Shown one piece after another: positions 31,604 to 43,558 of a stretch of 64,000 bases of DNA. Location: NCBI GenBank assembly GCA_033807775.1, contig CM066321.1, positions 45,856,850 through 45,920,849 on the forward strand, given 5' to 3'. Position 1 is the first letter of the stretch. Each line of letters begins with the position of its first letter. The position numbers and the translations under genes were made by a program. The notes under the pieces are model-generated. The model saw only the letters and a program-made list of their open reading frames with translations. It ran no database searches and was not told the origin of the DNA. The DNA is from Saussurea involucrata (lineage: Eukaryota; Streptophyta; Magnoliopsida; Asterales; Asteraceae).

Positions 31604-34026
31604 TGTAAAGCCCGTGTCCCGGTATGGTTTTAAAAATTCTTAAGGTATTTATTTTATTATCGTTTAAAGTGTGATTAATTAACGGAAGTTGTCAAGGGAG
31701 GGACCTCGAATGTTACACGTGGCAACCTTGCTTATCTTTTTGTTTATGACGAAAAACCAGGGATCGGAAATGCCAAGGGCGGGAACAAGGAGGGGTTAAT
31801 GGAAAATTGAGGGGTGTTTAGTGGTTTGAACGGCCAAGGAAAGGGGGACCGACCCCCCCCCCCCTCTTCCTCTTCTCGTCGGTTTCCAGCAGCATCGACA
31901 AACAGCCCCTTTTGTTTTTGTTTATTCCTTTTTCCTCATTGTTTAATTTGGCCAAGAGTTAGGAAGAAAACGTGAGAGAGAGAAGTCGCCGGAGAAACGC
32001 CGCCACGGTCGCCAGAAAACCACCGGTGTCAACGTCCTTCGTCGGAGAGATCGAGAAGAAGGGATTTCAGGCACGGTTGCGAGTCGTCGTTGTAAGGTAT
32101 GGTTCTCGTTACGTTTCTGTTTTCGTTTTTGGTTTCCGACGAAAGGACAGCGGCATCGCCGCCGCCGCGCGCCGCCACTGTGGTGGCCGGGTGTCGGGTG
32201 GTGGTGGTGGTGTGAGTCATTTATGTGCATACGGTAAGGTGATCGAGAGAGTAGGGTTTTCACGGTGGGTTGCGGCTTGTTTTACTTGTTTCGTCGAAGG
32301 ACCGCCGCCGGCCGCCACCGGCGACCACCACTGCCGGAGGTGGCAGTGGGTGGTGCATGGCTGTGACCTGTTGATAACCATAGAGCCCTTTAAGTCGTGA
32401 CTTAATCGATTAAGCCAATTCGATAAAACCGTCGTTTTCTTTATAATCATCATTTCATGTGAATAATTGTTCAGTCACTGTTTTTGCGACGGCCATAACC
32501 TTTCCGTCATAACTCCGATTGGGCCGAAACTGGCAGCCACGGTTCAAGTTCGGGGTCGGTCACGTTTTCCGAGTTCTAGCGGAAAACTGGTTCGGCTTCT
32601 AGCTAGGTGAAAAAGTGGTCGCAAGTTTGGTAATTTGTCATTTTATGTGAATGACGATTTTCTGCCACTGTTTTGTCGTGGCCGTAACTCTTTACTCGTA
32701 GCTCGGATTGAAATGAAATCAGTGGCCGAAGTTCACTAATCGAGTCAGGAAAGTTTTTCGTGTTTTGCCGAAAATCTGTTTAAGCCTGTAGCTAGGCCGT
32801 ATGGGGCTGTTTATACAGCCTGGTCCGAAAAACTTCCAGCTTTCTGTCCCTGTTTTGTTTTATGCATAACGTTTGCTTGGAATGTCGGTTTGGGATGGAG
32901 CTGGTGCCAAAAGTTTCGTTTCAGAGTCTATTAAGTTTCCTGTGTTTTGCGGAAAGACCAGTTCGGACCATAGCTAGGGCGAAGTTGCCATGTTGTACTG
33001 AAAGGTCCGGTTGTTCGCTGTTCTGCGAATCATTCTTGTAAAATCCATAGTAAATTATGGAAAAATCGTTAGGACGCGTGCAATACGTCCCTGAAATCGT
33101 AAGACTCAGAACTTCGTAATTATGGATTTTGATTTCTGTATTTATCAGTTTTAAGGGGGTAAAACAGGTCCCGAACAGACCCGTATTTTTAAATAAAAAG
33201 CTGGAATATTTAGTCTTTTGAAAGCTAGTAAACGTGTTATGGGTCGGGACTTTCCTTTGACTTTTTATACGTATTTAGGTGGGAAAAAGTGAAGAAGATT
33301 GCCGTGTTGGTGTTGCGATTCTTGAGCACATTGCTTAGCCTTGAGGTGAGTTCTCTCACCACGTAGTTAGGAATTTCAGGCATGTTGTTTTTGCGATTCG
33401 TGAGCACATTGTTATTACGTGTATTTATGTGCTTACATGAATTAATTGGGATGTGATAATTGGTTACGATTTGTTGAATTCTTATGTGGAATATTTATGC
33501 CTGTGTACACCTCGGTGGGACTGAGGGGCTCGGTGGGACCGAGGGCTCGGTGGGACTGAGCTAGTACAATTACCTTTACTCGGTGGGACCGAGGGCTCGG
33601 TGGGACTGAGTTTGTATTAATATAATTGGTGTACTCGGTGGGACCGAGGTCAGTATTTATGTAATAATTAATTGGTGGCTTGTATCTATGGTGTTAGTGA
33701 TGTGCATGGGGTTGTTACCTACATGTGTGGTTGGATTCACTAAGCGTTATAGCTTACCCCTTCCCAATATGTTGTGATTTCAGGTGCGGGCGGCAGTCGG
33801 GCGTGACCGTACACACATCAAGCGCAGAGTATCAAAGATTGTTAAATTTTCACTTTCGAACCCTTTGAATGTAATTATATAATTTTCCGCTGCATAAACT
33901 TTGTTGACGGTTTGAGTCAACGACGTTAATTTCATTTAAGACATGAGCTACTAGATTATGGTTGTTTTATAATGAAATGGATGTTTTAAAAAATTTAAAC
34001 TTCCTTGTAATTTTTGGGACGTTACA
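31604..34026 (+). repeat. G1 5' LTR (2423 bp)
   Basis: TGTAAAGCCCGTGTCCCGG to GGGACGTTACA. Holds a C tract near 31851-31863, a GC-rich part (31990-32360), and between about 33508 and 33650 six CTCGGTGGGAC(C/T)GAG motifs. It includes a 433-bp segment (31822-32254) missing from the 3' LTR. Confidence 0.95.
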
Positions 34027-34826
34027 ACTTGGTATCAGAGCACGGCTTGAGTGAATCAAGCACATCTCGGTGTGTTTGGTCTCAAGTTGCGGCTAAGAGA
34101 TCTTTAAATTCTTTTATCAAAATTTTTGTTTTTAAATAAAAAGAGAAAACCCGTTTGGAAATGGCGATCGTGGGCGCAGTGTGTACAGTCAGCCGACGCC
34201 AACTGGGAAGGTAAGGAACTTAGTGTATTTATCGCTTTTCAGGTATAGTGTATGCATGCTAGATTGCTTATGTGAACTGTATGGTACCGTATGCTGGTTT
34301 TATCGCTTATAGGAACTCATGCAAGCTTTGATAGGTTGTTAAGCGAATGCACTCTAGGTTGTATGCAATAGGAACTGAATAGCCTTAGAATATTAGATTT
34401 AGTTCTATTGCGCAGCTCTTGTTTGAGTCCAACCGTTCTAGGATAGAATCTCTTATTCGAACGTCTATATGGTTTTACACTGTATACGACCATGCATTCA
34501 CGAGGCGACTCGTCAGGGTTAGTGGGGTTTCCGTGTTAGCAAGGGATAGTGGGTGATATGACCTTTCTAGGGAGTTAGGAAAGGTGTTTGTATGGGCTGG
34601 ATTGGCTATATGTGTTTATTTGTGGTAATCAACTACTTGAATGTCCCGGGACAGGACTCGAAACGAGTAAGGATAGGTGTGAAGGGTAGTAGTAGAGCTC
34701 CTACTATCTGAAGCACAGGATCCATGCTTGAGTCGGGGAGAGTCACGAGGAAGCCAAGGAGTGGAGTATGAGCGTGGTAGGGTGAGTTATATGTGTTTAT
34801 AGATCTCTGAAATTTCTCTTTCTAGA
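34027..34826 (+). other. G1 leader with primer-binding site
   Basis: The primer site TGGTATCAGAGC (about 34030-34041, followed by ACGGC) is three bases after the LTR. The remaining 780 bp are non-coding untranslated leader ahead of the gag ATG at 34827. I see no further signal. Confidence 0.8.
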
Positions 34827-37800
34827 ATGGTCAATACTAGAAGGAACAACGCGGCGGAGTCGCGAGCCGAGACGGGGATTACGGAGGAGCGTATTAGGGA
34901 ACTGATTGCTACTGAGGTTTCCCACGCGATCGGGGAGGCGATCCCCGAGATCATCACCGCTATTCGAGAGGAGGTGGTGATCCTACTGGAGGAGCGTATT
35001 GCAGCTATTACACTGCCTGCGGAGGGTCATCTCCGTAACCGAGAGTTCCAGTACCGGGATCTCTCCGCCTATTCCCCGCCAGAGTTTAAGGGAGACCCGT
35101 ATCCGATTACTAGCATGCGATGGGTATCTGACATGGAGTTCGCCTTTTTGACCAGTGGCTGCCCGGACAACCTAAAGGTTCGTTTTGCAGTAAATCTACT
35201 TTGTGACGGCGCGAAGGATTGGTGCGCCACGACATTGACGCCTGCTGAGCGCACTACTTTGACTTGGGACGAGTTTGTCACTCGTTTCCGTGCGGAGTAT
35301 GTACCGCCAGTAGAGATGGAACGAATCGCTAAAGAATTCCTAAAGCTCACACAGACAACAGAGACGATAAAAGAGATGAACAGGAAATTTACCGAGATGG
35401 CATTATTCTGTCCCCAGTATGCCGCCTCGGAAGAGATGAAGATGTCAAGGTATACAGATATGTTACGCACGGAGATCCGAGAATTTGTTAGCACGGCACA
35501 GTATACTTCATTATCCGCCATGATGGACGCCGCTCGAAGGAGGGAGCTTGAGCTGGAGACCCAAGCGAAGAAGCGGAAGGCGGCACATCCAGTGACGCCC
35601 ATCTCGGCAGTGCCGAAGCGTTCGAGGTTCACAGGTACGCGTACGGGTTCTAGGAGTGGCGGGTTTAAGCCCCGTGATACCGGAGCAAGGAGAATAGAGG
35701 GGTGTTTTAAATGTGGTCAACCCGGTCACCTTAGCCGGGATTGTAAGACGCCGTTAATGGTCTGTTTCAACTGTAATCAGACGGGCCACGTAAGGGCCAA
35801 CTGTCCTAGAGCAGGGGTAGCTGCTGGGGGTGGAGCTCAGAGGGTGACGGGGAATGCCCCGTTGCGTATTACTGATGGGCGAGCTGGTCAGCCAGGGGCG
35901 GGAGCGGCCCGAGGTAGAGTTCACCAGTTGACGATGGATGAGGCACAGGCGACGCCTAAAGTGGTCACAGGTATATCCCTTACTTCTTTCCTTTTGTCTT
36001 TCCTTTCCATGGCATGTATTTATTTGTGGTTGAATTATATGTTAGGTACATTTCTAGTTAACTCGGTGCCTGCAGTTGTGATGTTTGATAGTGGGGCTAC
36101 TCACTCTTTTGTGTCTCGCACTTTTAGCGAGGGTTTAGGCCGAGTGGTAGGACGGTTGAGTTATCCTATGGTTGTTGAGGTGGCTGATGATAGAACCTTG
36201 ACGGTCACAGACGTGTTTCGCGGGTGCACCTTAGAGATCTCAGGGGTGAGGTTTCCCATTGACCTGATCCCGATTGCTATGCGGGAGCTTTGTGTGATTG
36301 TGGGCATGGATTGGATGGATAAGTTCGACGCGGAGATCGTTTGCCGTGACAAGCAAGTGCGAGTTCGAACCCCAAGCGGGGGAGAGCTGTTAGTGCAGGG
36401 AGATTCGTCTAGACGGTCTACGGCCATATGTTCGGCTGCGAGAGCTCGGAGGTACCTTCAGCATAGTGGGCAAGGATTTTTAGCATACGTGATAGACACG
36501 AGGGTTGGGGAAGCGAAAAAGTCTGCGGAAGACGTACCTGTGGTACGGGAGTTCACCGACGTGTTCCCCGAGGAATTGCCGGGGATACCTCCCGAACGAC
36601 AGGTAGAGTTTCGGATCGATCTAATCCCGGGTGCGGCTCCGGTGGCCAAGGCACCCTACCGCCTGGCTCCACCGGAAATGAAAGAGCTGTACGCCCAGCT
36701 GCAAGAACTACTCGAAAAGGAGTTCATTAGACCGAGTTGTTCGCCGTGGGGAGCGCCTATCTTATTCGTGAAGAAGAAGGATGGATCACAACGGATGTGC
36801 ATAGACTACCGAGAGCTGAATAAGCTTACGGTAAAGAATCGTTACCCTTTGCCAAGGATTGACGATTTGTTCGACCAGCTTCAGGGGGCCTCATGGTTCT
36901 CCAAGATTGATCTACGGTCGGGGTACCACCAGATGCGGGTCAGGAGTGAGGACACGGAAAAGACGACTTTCCGTACACGATACGGTCATTACGAGTTTGT
37001 GGTGATGCCTTTTGGACTCACCAATGCACCTGCAGCGTTCATAGACCTCATGAACCGAGTGTGTAGTCCGATGTTGGACCGTTCGGTGATTGTGTTCATC
37101 GATGACATTCCGGTGTATTCGAAGCCAAGGAGGAGCACGAGATGCATCTTCGAGAAGTGTTGGAAGTATTGAGGCGAGAGAAGTTATACGCTAAGTTTTC
37201 CAAGTGCGAATTCTGGTTACGAGAGGTCCAGTTCCTAGGACATGTCGTGAATCAGGATGGTATTATGGTTGACCCAGCTAAGATTGCAGCTGTGATGCAG
37301 TGGGAGGTGCCGAAGACTCCTACTGAGGTGCGAAGCTTTCTGAGATTAGCGGGGTATTATCGAAGGTTTATTCAGGATTTCTCTAAGATCGCGTTACCCA
37401 TGACGCGATTGACAAAGAAATCTGCAGCTTTCAGTTGGGGTGAGGAACAACAGAAGGCGTTCGAGGAGCTACGCAGGCGGTTGTGTGAGGCTCCTGTGTT
37501 AACCTTGCCCGAGGGCATGGAGGATTTGGTAGTATATTGTGACGCCTCACATCAGGGTTTGGGTGCCGTGCTTATGCAGTGCGGCAAGGTCATAGCCTAC
37601 GCTTCTAGACAGCTGAAGCCTCACGAAGCAAATTACCCGACTCATGACCTGGAGTTGGGAGCGGTAGTGTTTGCCCTTAAAATTTGGAGGCACTATCTCT
37701 ATGGTGTCAAGTGTACGATATACACTGACCATAAGAGCCTCAAGTACTTGATGGATCAGCAGAACCTTAATATGCGTCAGCGAAGGTGGCTCGATGTGGT

Positions 37801-39378
37801 TAAGGATTATGACTGCGAGATACTTTACCACCCGGGTAAGGGGAACGTGGTCGCGGACGCACTCAGCCGACATCCGGTCGGTGAGCCACTGAGGGGTTAT
37901 TGCCAGCGATTGACAGTGGTTACACCTATCCTGGAGTCGATAGGAAGCGCTCAAGAGGTGGCTGTCTTGGAGGAAAATGCAAAGCGGGAAAGTGTGTCTG
38001 GGGAAATCTCGAATTTTGTTCGTGATAGTCGGGGATTGTTAACTCGACATGGTAGGGTTTGGGTTCCATTCATCGGTGGGAACCGGCAGGTACTAATGGA
38101 TGAGGCGCATAAGTCCAAGTTCTCGATTCACCCGGGGGCTACAAAGATGTACAGGGACTTGCGCGAAGGTTACTGGTGGCCCGGCATGAAGCGAGATGTT
38201 GCTAGATGTGTTGAGGTATGTATGACCTGTCGGAAGGTCAAAGCGGAACATCAACGACCTCATGGGAAATTGCAACCGTTGGAGGTCCCGGTTTAGAAAT
38301 GGGAAGAGATTACCATGGACTTCATAACGAAACTCCCAAGGACCCCCCGTGGGAACGATGCCATTTGGGTGATCGTTGACCGTCTGACCAAGAGTGCACA
38401 CTTCTTGGCCATCAGGGAGAGCTCCTCGGCGGAGAAGCTTGCGGAGGTGTTTGTGCGTGAGATCGTGGCCAGGCACGGGGTGCCAGTTTCGATTGTCTCC
38501 GACAGGGATACTCGTTTTACCTCTCGGTTTTGGGAGAAGTTCTAGTCGGAGATGGGTACACGGTTACACTTTAGCACGGCCTTTCATCCACAGACGGACG
38601 GACAGAGCGAGCGAACCATTCAGACCCTCGAGGATATGCTTCGAGCTTGTGTCATCGATTTTGGAGGTAGTTGGGATCAGTACCTACCTTTGGCGGAATT
38701 TTCCTACAATAACAGCTACCACTCTAGTATTGGCATGCCGCCATACGAGTTGTTGTACGGTAGAAAATGCAGGATGCCCGTTTGTTGGGGCGAGGTTAGG
38801 CATCGGGTGTTAGGGAGTACTGACATCGTGTTGAAGATGACCGAGACAATTCAAATGGTACGGGACCGTTTGGTTACTGCACAGAGTCGGCAGAAGAGCT
38901 ACGCCGACAAAAGGCAATCCGACTTGGAGTTTCAGGTGGGTTATTATGTATTGTTGAAGGTTTCACCCTAGAAAGGGGTGATCCGTTTCGCAAGCGGGGG
39001 AAGCTAGGGCCTCGTTATATTGGGCCTTACCGGATCATCGCCCGCGTGGGGAAAGTGGCTTACCGGTTGGAGCTACCGGAGGAACTGAACTTGATTCACA
39101 ACACCTTCCATGTTTCGCAATTGCGGAAGTGCGTGATGGATGAGTCTGCAGTAGTACCGCTCGAAGATATTCAGATCGACGAGCGGCTTAATTACGTGGA
39201 AAATCCAGTTGCTATTCTTGACAGGAGTACGAGAACCTCGCGGAACAAGGTCGTTGGTTTGGTAAAGGTTCAATGGAGACACCGAAAGGGTTCCGAGTGG
39301 ACTTGGGAACCTGAAGCGGAGATGCGAGAGAATTATCCGGAGCTGTTTGCGGGTGTAGACTTCGGGGACGAAGTCTAA
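34827..39378 (+). pseudogene. G1 gag-pol polyprotein (two frameshifts, three TAG stops)
   Basis: ATG 34827 (MVNTRRNNAAESRAETGITE) starts Gag: capsid about residues 60-230, two zinc knuckles CFKCGQPGHLSRDC and CFNCNQTGHVRANC (about 292-330). Protease has VMFDSGATHSFVS near 420. RT covers about 590-775 (DYRELNKLTVKNRYPLPRID, MPFGLTNAPAAF, VFIDDI). A one-base loss near 37117 shifts the frame; the second frame, open from 37142, carries the RT end and RNase H (VYCDASHQGLGAVLMQ) and the integrase HHCC domain (HPGATKMYRDLREGYWW). TAG stops follow at 38294, 38543 and 38969 inside the integrase, and a one-base loss near 38987. The last part (39046-39378, GPYRIIARVGKVAYRLELP, W..EPEAEMRENYPELF) is the integrase C-terminus with a chromodomain-like end. 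The first frame alone is 781 codons. Confidence 0.95.
35971..36045 (+). other. In-frame 75-bp intron-like insert between G1 Gag and protease
   Basis: GTATATCCCT..ATATGTTAG sits between GTGGTCACAG and GTACATTTC. It has GT..AG ends, is T-rich, is 75 bp (divisible by three) and contains no stop. Removing it restores VVTGTFLVNSVP, which corresponds to VVTGTFLLNNHYA in G2 (about 59355), which lacks the insert. If retained it adds a hydrophobic 25-residue stretch (SFLLSFLSMACIYLWLNY) before the protease. Confidence 0.75.
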
Positions 39379-39395
39379 TTCAAGCGGGGGAGAGT

Positions 39396-41397
39396 TGTAA
39401 AGCCCGTGTCCCGGTATGGTTTTAAAAATTCTTAAGGTATTTATTTTATTATCGTTTAAAGTGTGATTAATTAACGGAAGTTGTCAAGGGAGGGACCTCG
39501 AATGTTACACGTGGCAACCTTGCTTATCTTTTTGTTTATGACGAAAAACCAGGGACCGGAAATGCCAAGGGCGGGAACAAGGAGGGGTTAATGGAAAATT
39601 GAGGGGTGTTTAGGGTTTTCACGGTGGGTTGCGGCTTGTTTTACTTGTTTCGTCGAAGGACCGTCGCCGGCCGCCGCCGCCCGCCGCCGGCCGCCACCGG
39701 CGACCACCACTGCCGGAGGTGGCAGTGGGTGGTGCGTGGATGTGACCTGTTGATAACATAGAGCCCTTTAAGTCGTGACTTAATCGATTAAGCCAATTCG
39801 ATAAAACCGTCGTTTTCTTTATAATCATCATTTCATGTGAATAATTGTTCAGTCACTGTTTTTGCGACGGCCATAACTTTTCCGTCATAACTCCGATTGG
39901 GCCGAAACTGGCTCCCACGGTTCAAGTTCGGGGTCGGTCACGTTTTCCGTGTTCTAGCGGAAAACTGGTTCGGCCTCTAGCTAGGTGAAAAAGTGGTCGC
40001 AAGTTTGGTAATTTGTCATTTTATGTGAATGAGGATTTTCTGCCACTGTTTTGTCGTGGCCGTAACTCTTTACTCGTAGCTCGGATTGAAATGAAATCGG
40101 TGGCCGAAGTTCACTAATCGAGTCAGGAAAGTTTTTCGTGTTTTTCCGAAAATCTGTTTAAGCCTGTAGCTAGGCCGTATGGGGCTGTTTATACAGCCTG
40201 GTCCGAAAAACTTCCAGCTTTCTGTCCCTGTTTTGTTTTATGCATAACTTTTGCTTGGAATGTCGGTTTGGGATGGGACTGGTGCCAAAAGTTTCGTTTC
40301 GGAGTCTATTAAGTTTCCTCTGTTTTGCGGAAAGACCAGTTCGAACCATAGCTAGGGTGAAGTTGCCATGTTGTACTGAAAGGTCCGGTTGTTCGCTGTT
40401 CTGCGAATCATTCTTGTAAAGTCCATAGTAAATTATAGAAAAATCGTTAGGACGCGTGCAATACGTCCCTGAAATCGTAAGACTCAGAACTTCGTAATTA
40501 TGGATTTTGATTTCTGTATTTATCAGTTTTAAGGGGGTAAAACAGGTCCCGAACAGACCCGTATTTTTAAATAAAAAGCTGGAATATTTAGTCTTTTGAA
40601 AGCTAGTAAACGTGTTATGGGTCGGGACTTTCCTTTGACTTTTTATACGTATTTAGGTGGGAAAAAGTGAAGAAGATTGCCGTGTTGGTGTTGCGATTCG
40701 TGAGCACATTGCTTAGCCTTGAGGTGAGTTCTCTCACCACGTAGTTAGGAATTTCATGCATGTTGTTTTTGGGTGTTACGTGTTATTACGTGTATTTATG
40801 TGCTTACATGAATTAATTGGGATGTGATAATTGGTTACGATTTGTTGAATTCTTATGTGGAATATTTATGCCTGTGTACACCTCGGTGGGACTGAGGGGC
40901 TCGGTGGGACCGAGGGCTCGGTGTGACTGAGCTAGTACAATTACCTTTACTCGGTGGGACCGAGGGCTCGGTGGGACTGAGCTTGTATTAATATAATTGG
41001 TGTACTCGGTGGGACCGAGGTCAGTATTTAGGTAATAATTAATTGGTGGCTTGTATCTATGGTGTTAGCGGTGTGCATGGGGTTGTTACCTACGTGTGTG
41101 GTTGGATTCACTAAGCGTTATAGCTTACCCCTTCCCAATATGTTGTGATTTCAAGTGCGGGCGGCAGTCGGGCGTGACCGTACACACATCAAGCGCAGAG
41201 TATCAAAGATTGTTAAATTTTCACTTTCGAACCCTTTGAATGTAATTATATAATTTTCCGCTGCATAAACTTTGTTGACGGTTTGAGTCAACGACGTTAA
41301 TTTCATTTAAGACATGAGCTACTAGATTATGGTTGTTTTATAATGAAATGGATGTTTTAAAAATTTTAAATTTCCTTGTAATTTTTGGGACGTTACA
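39396..41397 (+). repeat. G1 3' LTR (2002 bp, internally deleted)
   Basis: Matches the 5' LTR at both ends but lacks the counterpart of 31822-32254; the join GTGTTTAG/GGTTTTC uses a shared TAG. It also has a few single-base differences and a short expansion of CCGCCG (about 39664-39690). The CTCGGTGGGAC(C/T)GAG array recurs at about 40883-41020. Confidence 0.95.
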
Positions 41398-42991
41398 AAA
41401 ATGCCTTTGTTGTGTTTAAGTTTATAAGTTATAAAGAATTAACCGAAGTTAGAAATCAACATATAATACGTTACATATGTTAGATTGAGGATACCGCAAT
41501 TTCGTCATGACGAGTGACGAAAAGGGTCTAAAGTTAGGAGTTATATACATATAGTACATATAAAGTTAGAAGTTATATATAGTACATATATATATATATA
41601 CCGCAATTTCATTATAAAAATAATGAAAAGGGTTCAAATGAAAGGTTAGAATATATATATAAAATACGTATACATATAGTATATATATATATTCCACAAT
41701 TTCATCATAAGAATGATGAAACGGGTTCAAGAGTTAGCTTTTAGCTATAGTAAGAAATTGTCATTCGCTGTCCAGAATATGTAGTCACTTTCAGTTCGTT
41801 TTTGGGTATCATCCAGAGGCATTCAGGTTAAGATATTTTATGTCCATATACTTTTATGTGTTAGGAAACCTTTGACATAAGATTCATAATTTTTAGAGGT
41901 TTTTAAGTATCCGAAATAATTCTTGACGTAAAACACAACAGAAAACTTTGTTGTTTGCGCACTGTTTTTGTGAAAAATGTTTGAAAGTCGAAACCTTATT
42001 ATTTTTTAATGATTCCAGTTGGGTTTGAACTCTAACTCATAAAAATAAATTCTAGAAAAAGAATCACCTCAGTTGGAGTATTTTTGAGTGAGATATGGCC
42101 ATTTAAAAAGGGGGGTAAAATCTGGCAGATTGCTATTAAACAATAGCTACTAGGAAAATGCACATATCTTTAAGTTTTGCAATGATTTTGTTCCTTTTGT
42201 CATGAATCCGATTTTGGCACTTCCCCATACAAATATTTTCAGTTTTAAACATATTTTTAAGCCACTAAAATTACATGCATGCTTATTAAATAAAACAATC
42301 TTTCCAAAATCTCAAAAGTGACCATTTTGCTTTCTTTTTGAATATTCCTTTGTTAACCAAGCATAGAGCTTGTTTTTACCATGTAAAATACAAAGTTTAC
42401 TCCACATGCATGGAGATTTAAGTATGTATTTGATGTGATATAGAGTTTTTCATAAAATTTCTTAGAGATTAAGGGGTTGGTTTTGATGAAGAACACATGC
42501 ATGTTTGTTAGAACATTGTAAAAGTTCTTCTTTGGTCTTAACATGGGTTTGGTCATGGATTCATCCCCTTTTTAATAACATATAAGATGTTATGGTGATA
42601 AATCTCCCAAACATCAAGATCCAAAGATATTGATAAAGCAAAACAACATGCAACTAGTGTAGAAGTAGAAGAAGAAAACTTAAAGAAAAATGAAAGAACA
42701 ATAACAAGAAAAGTGTAGGCTTTGCACTACATATAATTTTTACCTTATGAAGAATTGAACACTTGATGTTCTTGAGGTTAAAGTGGCTGGACTTTGGACA
42801 ATATTTGAGAGAGAATAGAGAGAAAAAGAGTAAGAACTCTTAGAGAGAAAAGAGAGAAAGTGAGAGAATGAAGTGGGTGAAGTGAAGTAAAAGAAAAAGG
42901 GTGAAGGGTTTAAAAGGGGGAGGGGGGCCGGTTTTGGGAAGGGGGAAGAGAGAGGGTGGAGTGTGGTGTTGGGTAAACTAAAATGATGGTG

Positions 42992-43023
<32 letters not shown>

Positions 43024-43120
43024 AATTTTGTTAACTAATAACTAGTTTATATAATTAATAATACTTGTTTTATTTACTAGTATTTACTTTGCAAAGTACA
43101 TATATATATACTAGCTGTCT

Positions 43121-43142
43121 ACCCGCGCGATGCAGCGCGGGT
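43121..43142 (-). terminator. Helitron 3' terminal hairpin
   Basis: ACCCGCGC (43121-43128) pairs with GCGCGGGT (43135-43142) around a 6-base loop. CTAG ends 10 bases further on at 43111. This is the Helitron rolling-circle termination signal. Confidence 0.93.
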
Positions 43143-43558
43143 GAATGACAATTCTGAAGCAAATAACTTTTCTGACACTGACGTTTTTTGTTCGTATTAT
43201 TCTCGTTTTCTCTCAAATTTTTATAGGCTAGTATGATTTAATTAGGAAACAGTTATTACCATAAATTATGTTTATCAACAAGATATATAGAAAAATAATC
43301 GCAAAAGTATCAAGTTCCAAAATTCATAAATTCACAACTCGTTTAAAATTTGAAGATAATGACTAAACAAGAGTAACATTACAATCATATGTAAAAATGC
43401 ACATCCGGAACTTCATAATATAATAAGACATGTGAAGCATCAATCCGTAAGCATGTTCTGCAAAAAAATAAACATAATTATTTTAAGAGTTTTGCATATA
43501 TGCTTTTAAATAGAAACATATTGTAGCAGTTGTGTAATAGTAATTAGTTGAGTGTACC

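Larger units (their letters stand above)
31604..41397 (+). mobile_element. G1: full-length Ty3/gypsy element with damaged pol
   Basis: 5' LTR 31604-34026, primer site TGGTATCAGAGC at about 34030, gag-pol 34827-39378, polypurine tract GCGGGGGAGAG (39384-39394), 3' LTR 39396-41397 and TSD AAAAT (31599-31603 and 41398-41402). The empty site is seen at 62186-62193 (CATAAAATGCC). The G-C content of the coding part is well above that of its surroundings. Pol holds two single-base frameshifts and three TAG stops. The RT and integrase wording fits a chromovirus-type gypsy (Tekay/Del-like); the clade is from memory. Confidence 0.95.

Noticed and set aside
31943..32453. Several overlapping ORFs on both strands in the G1 5' LTR (Arg/His/Thr-rich).
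   Set aside because: GC-rich non-coding LTR sequence; the same region is deleted or altered in the 3' LTR.
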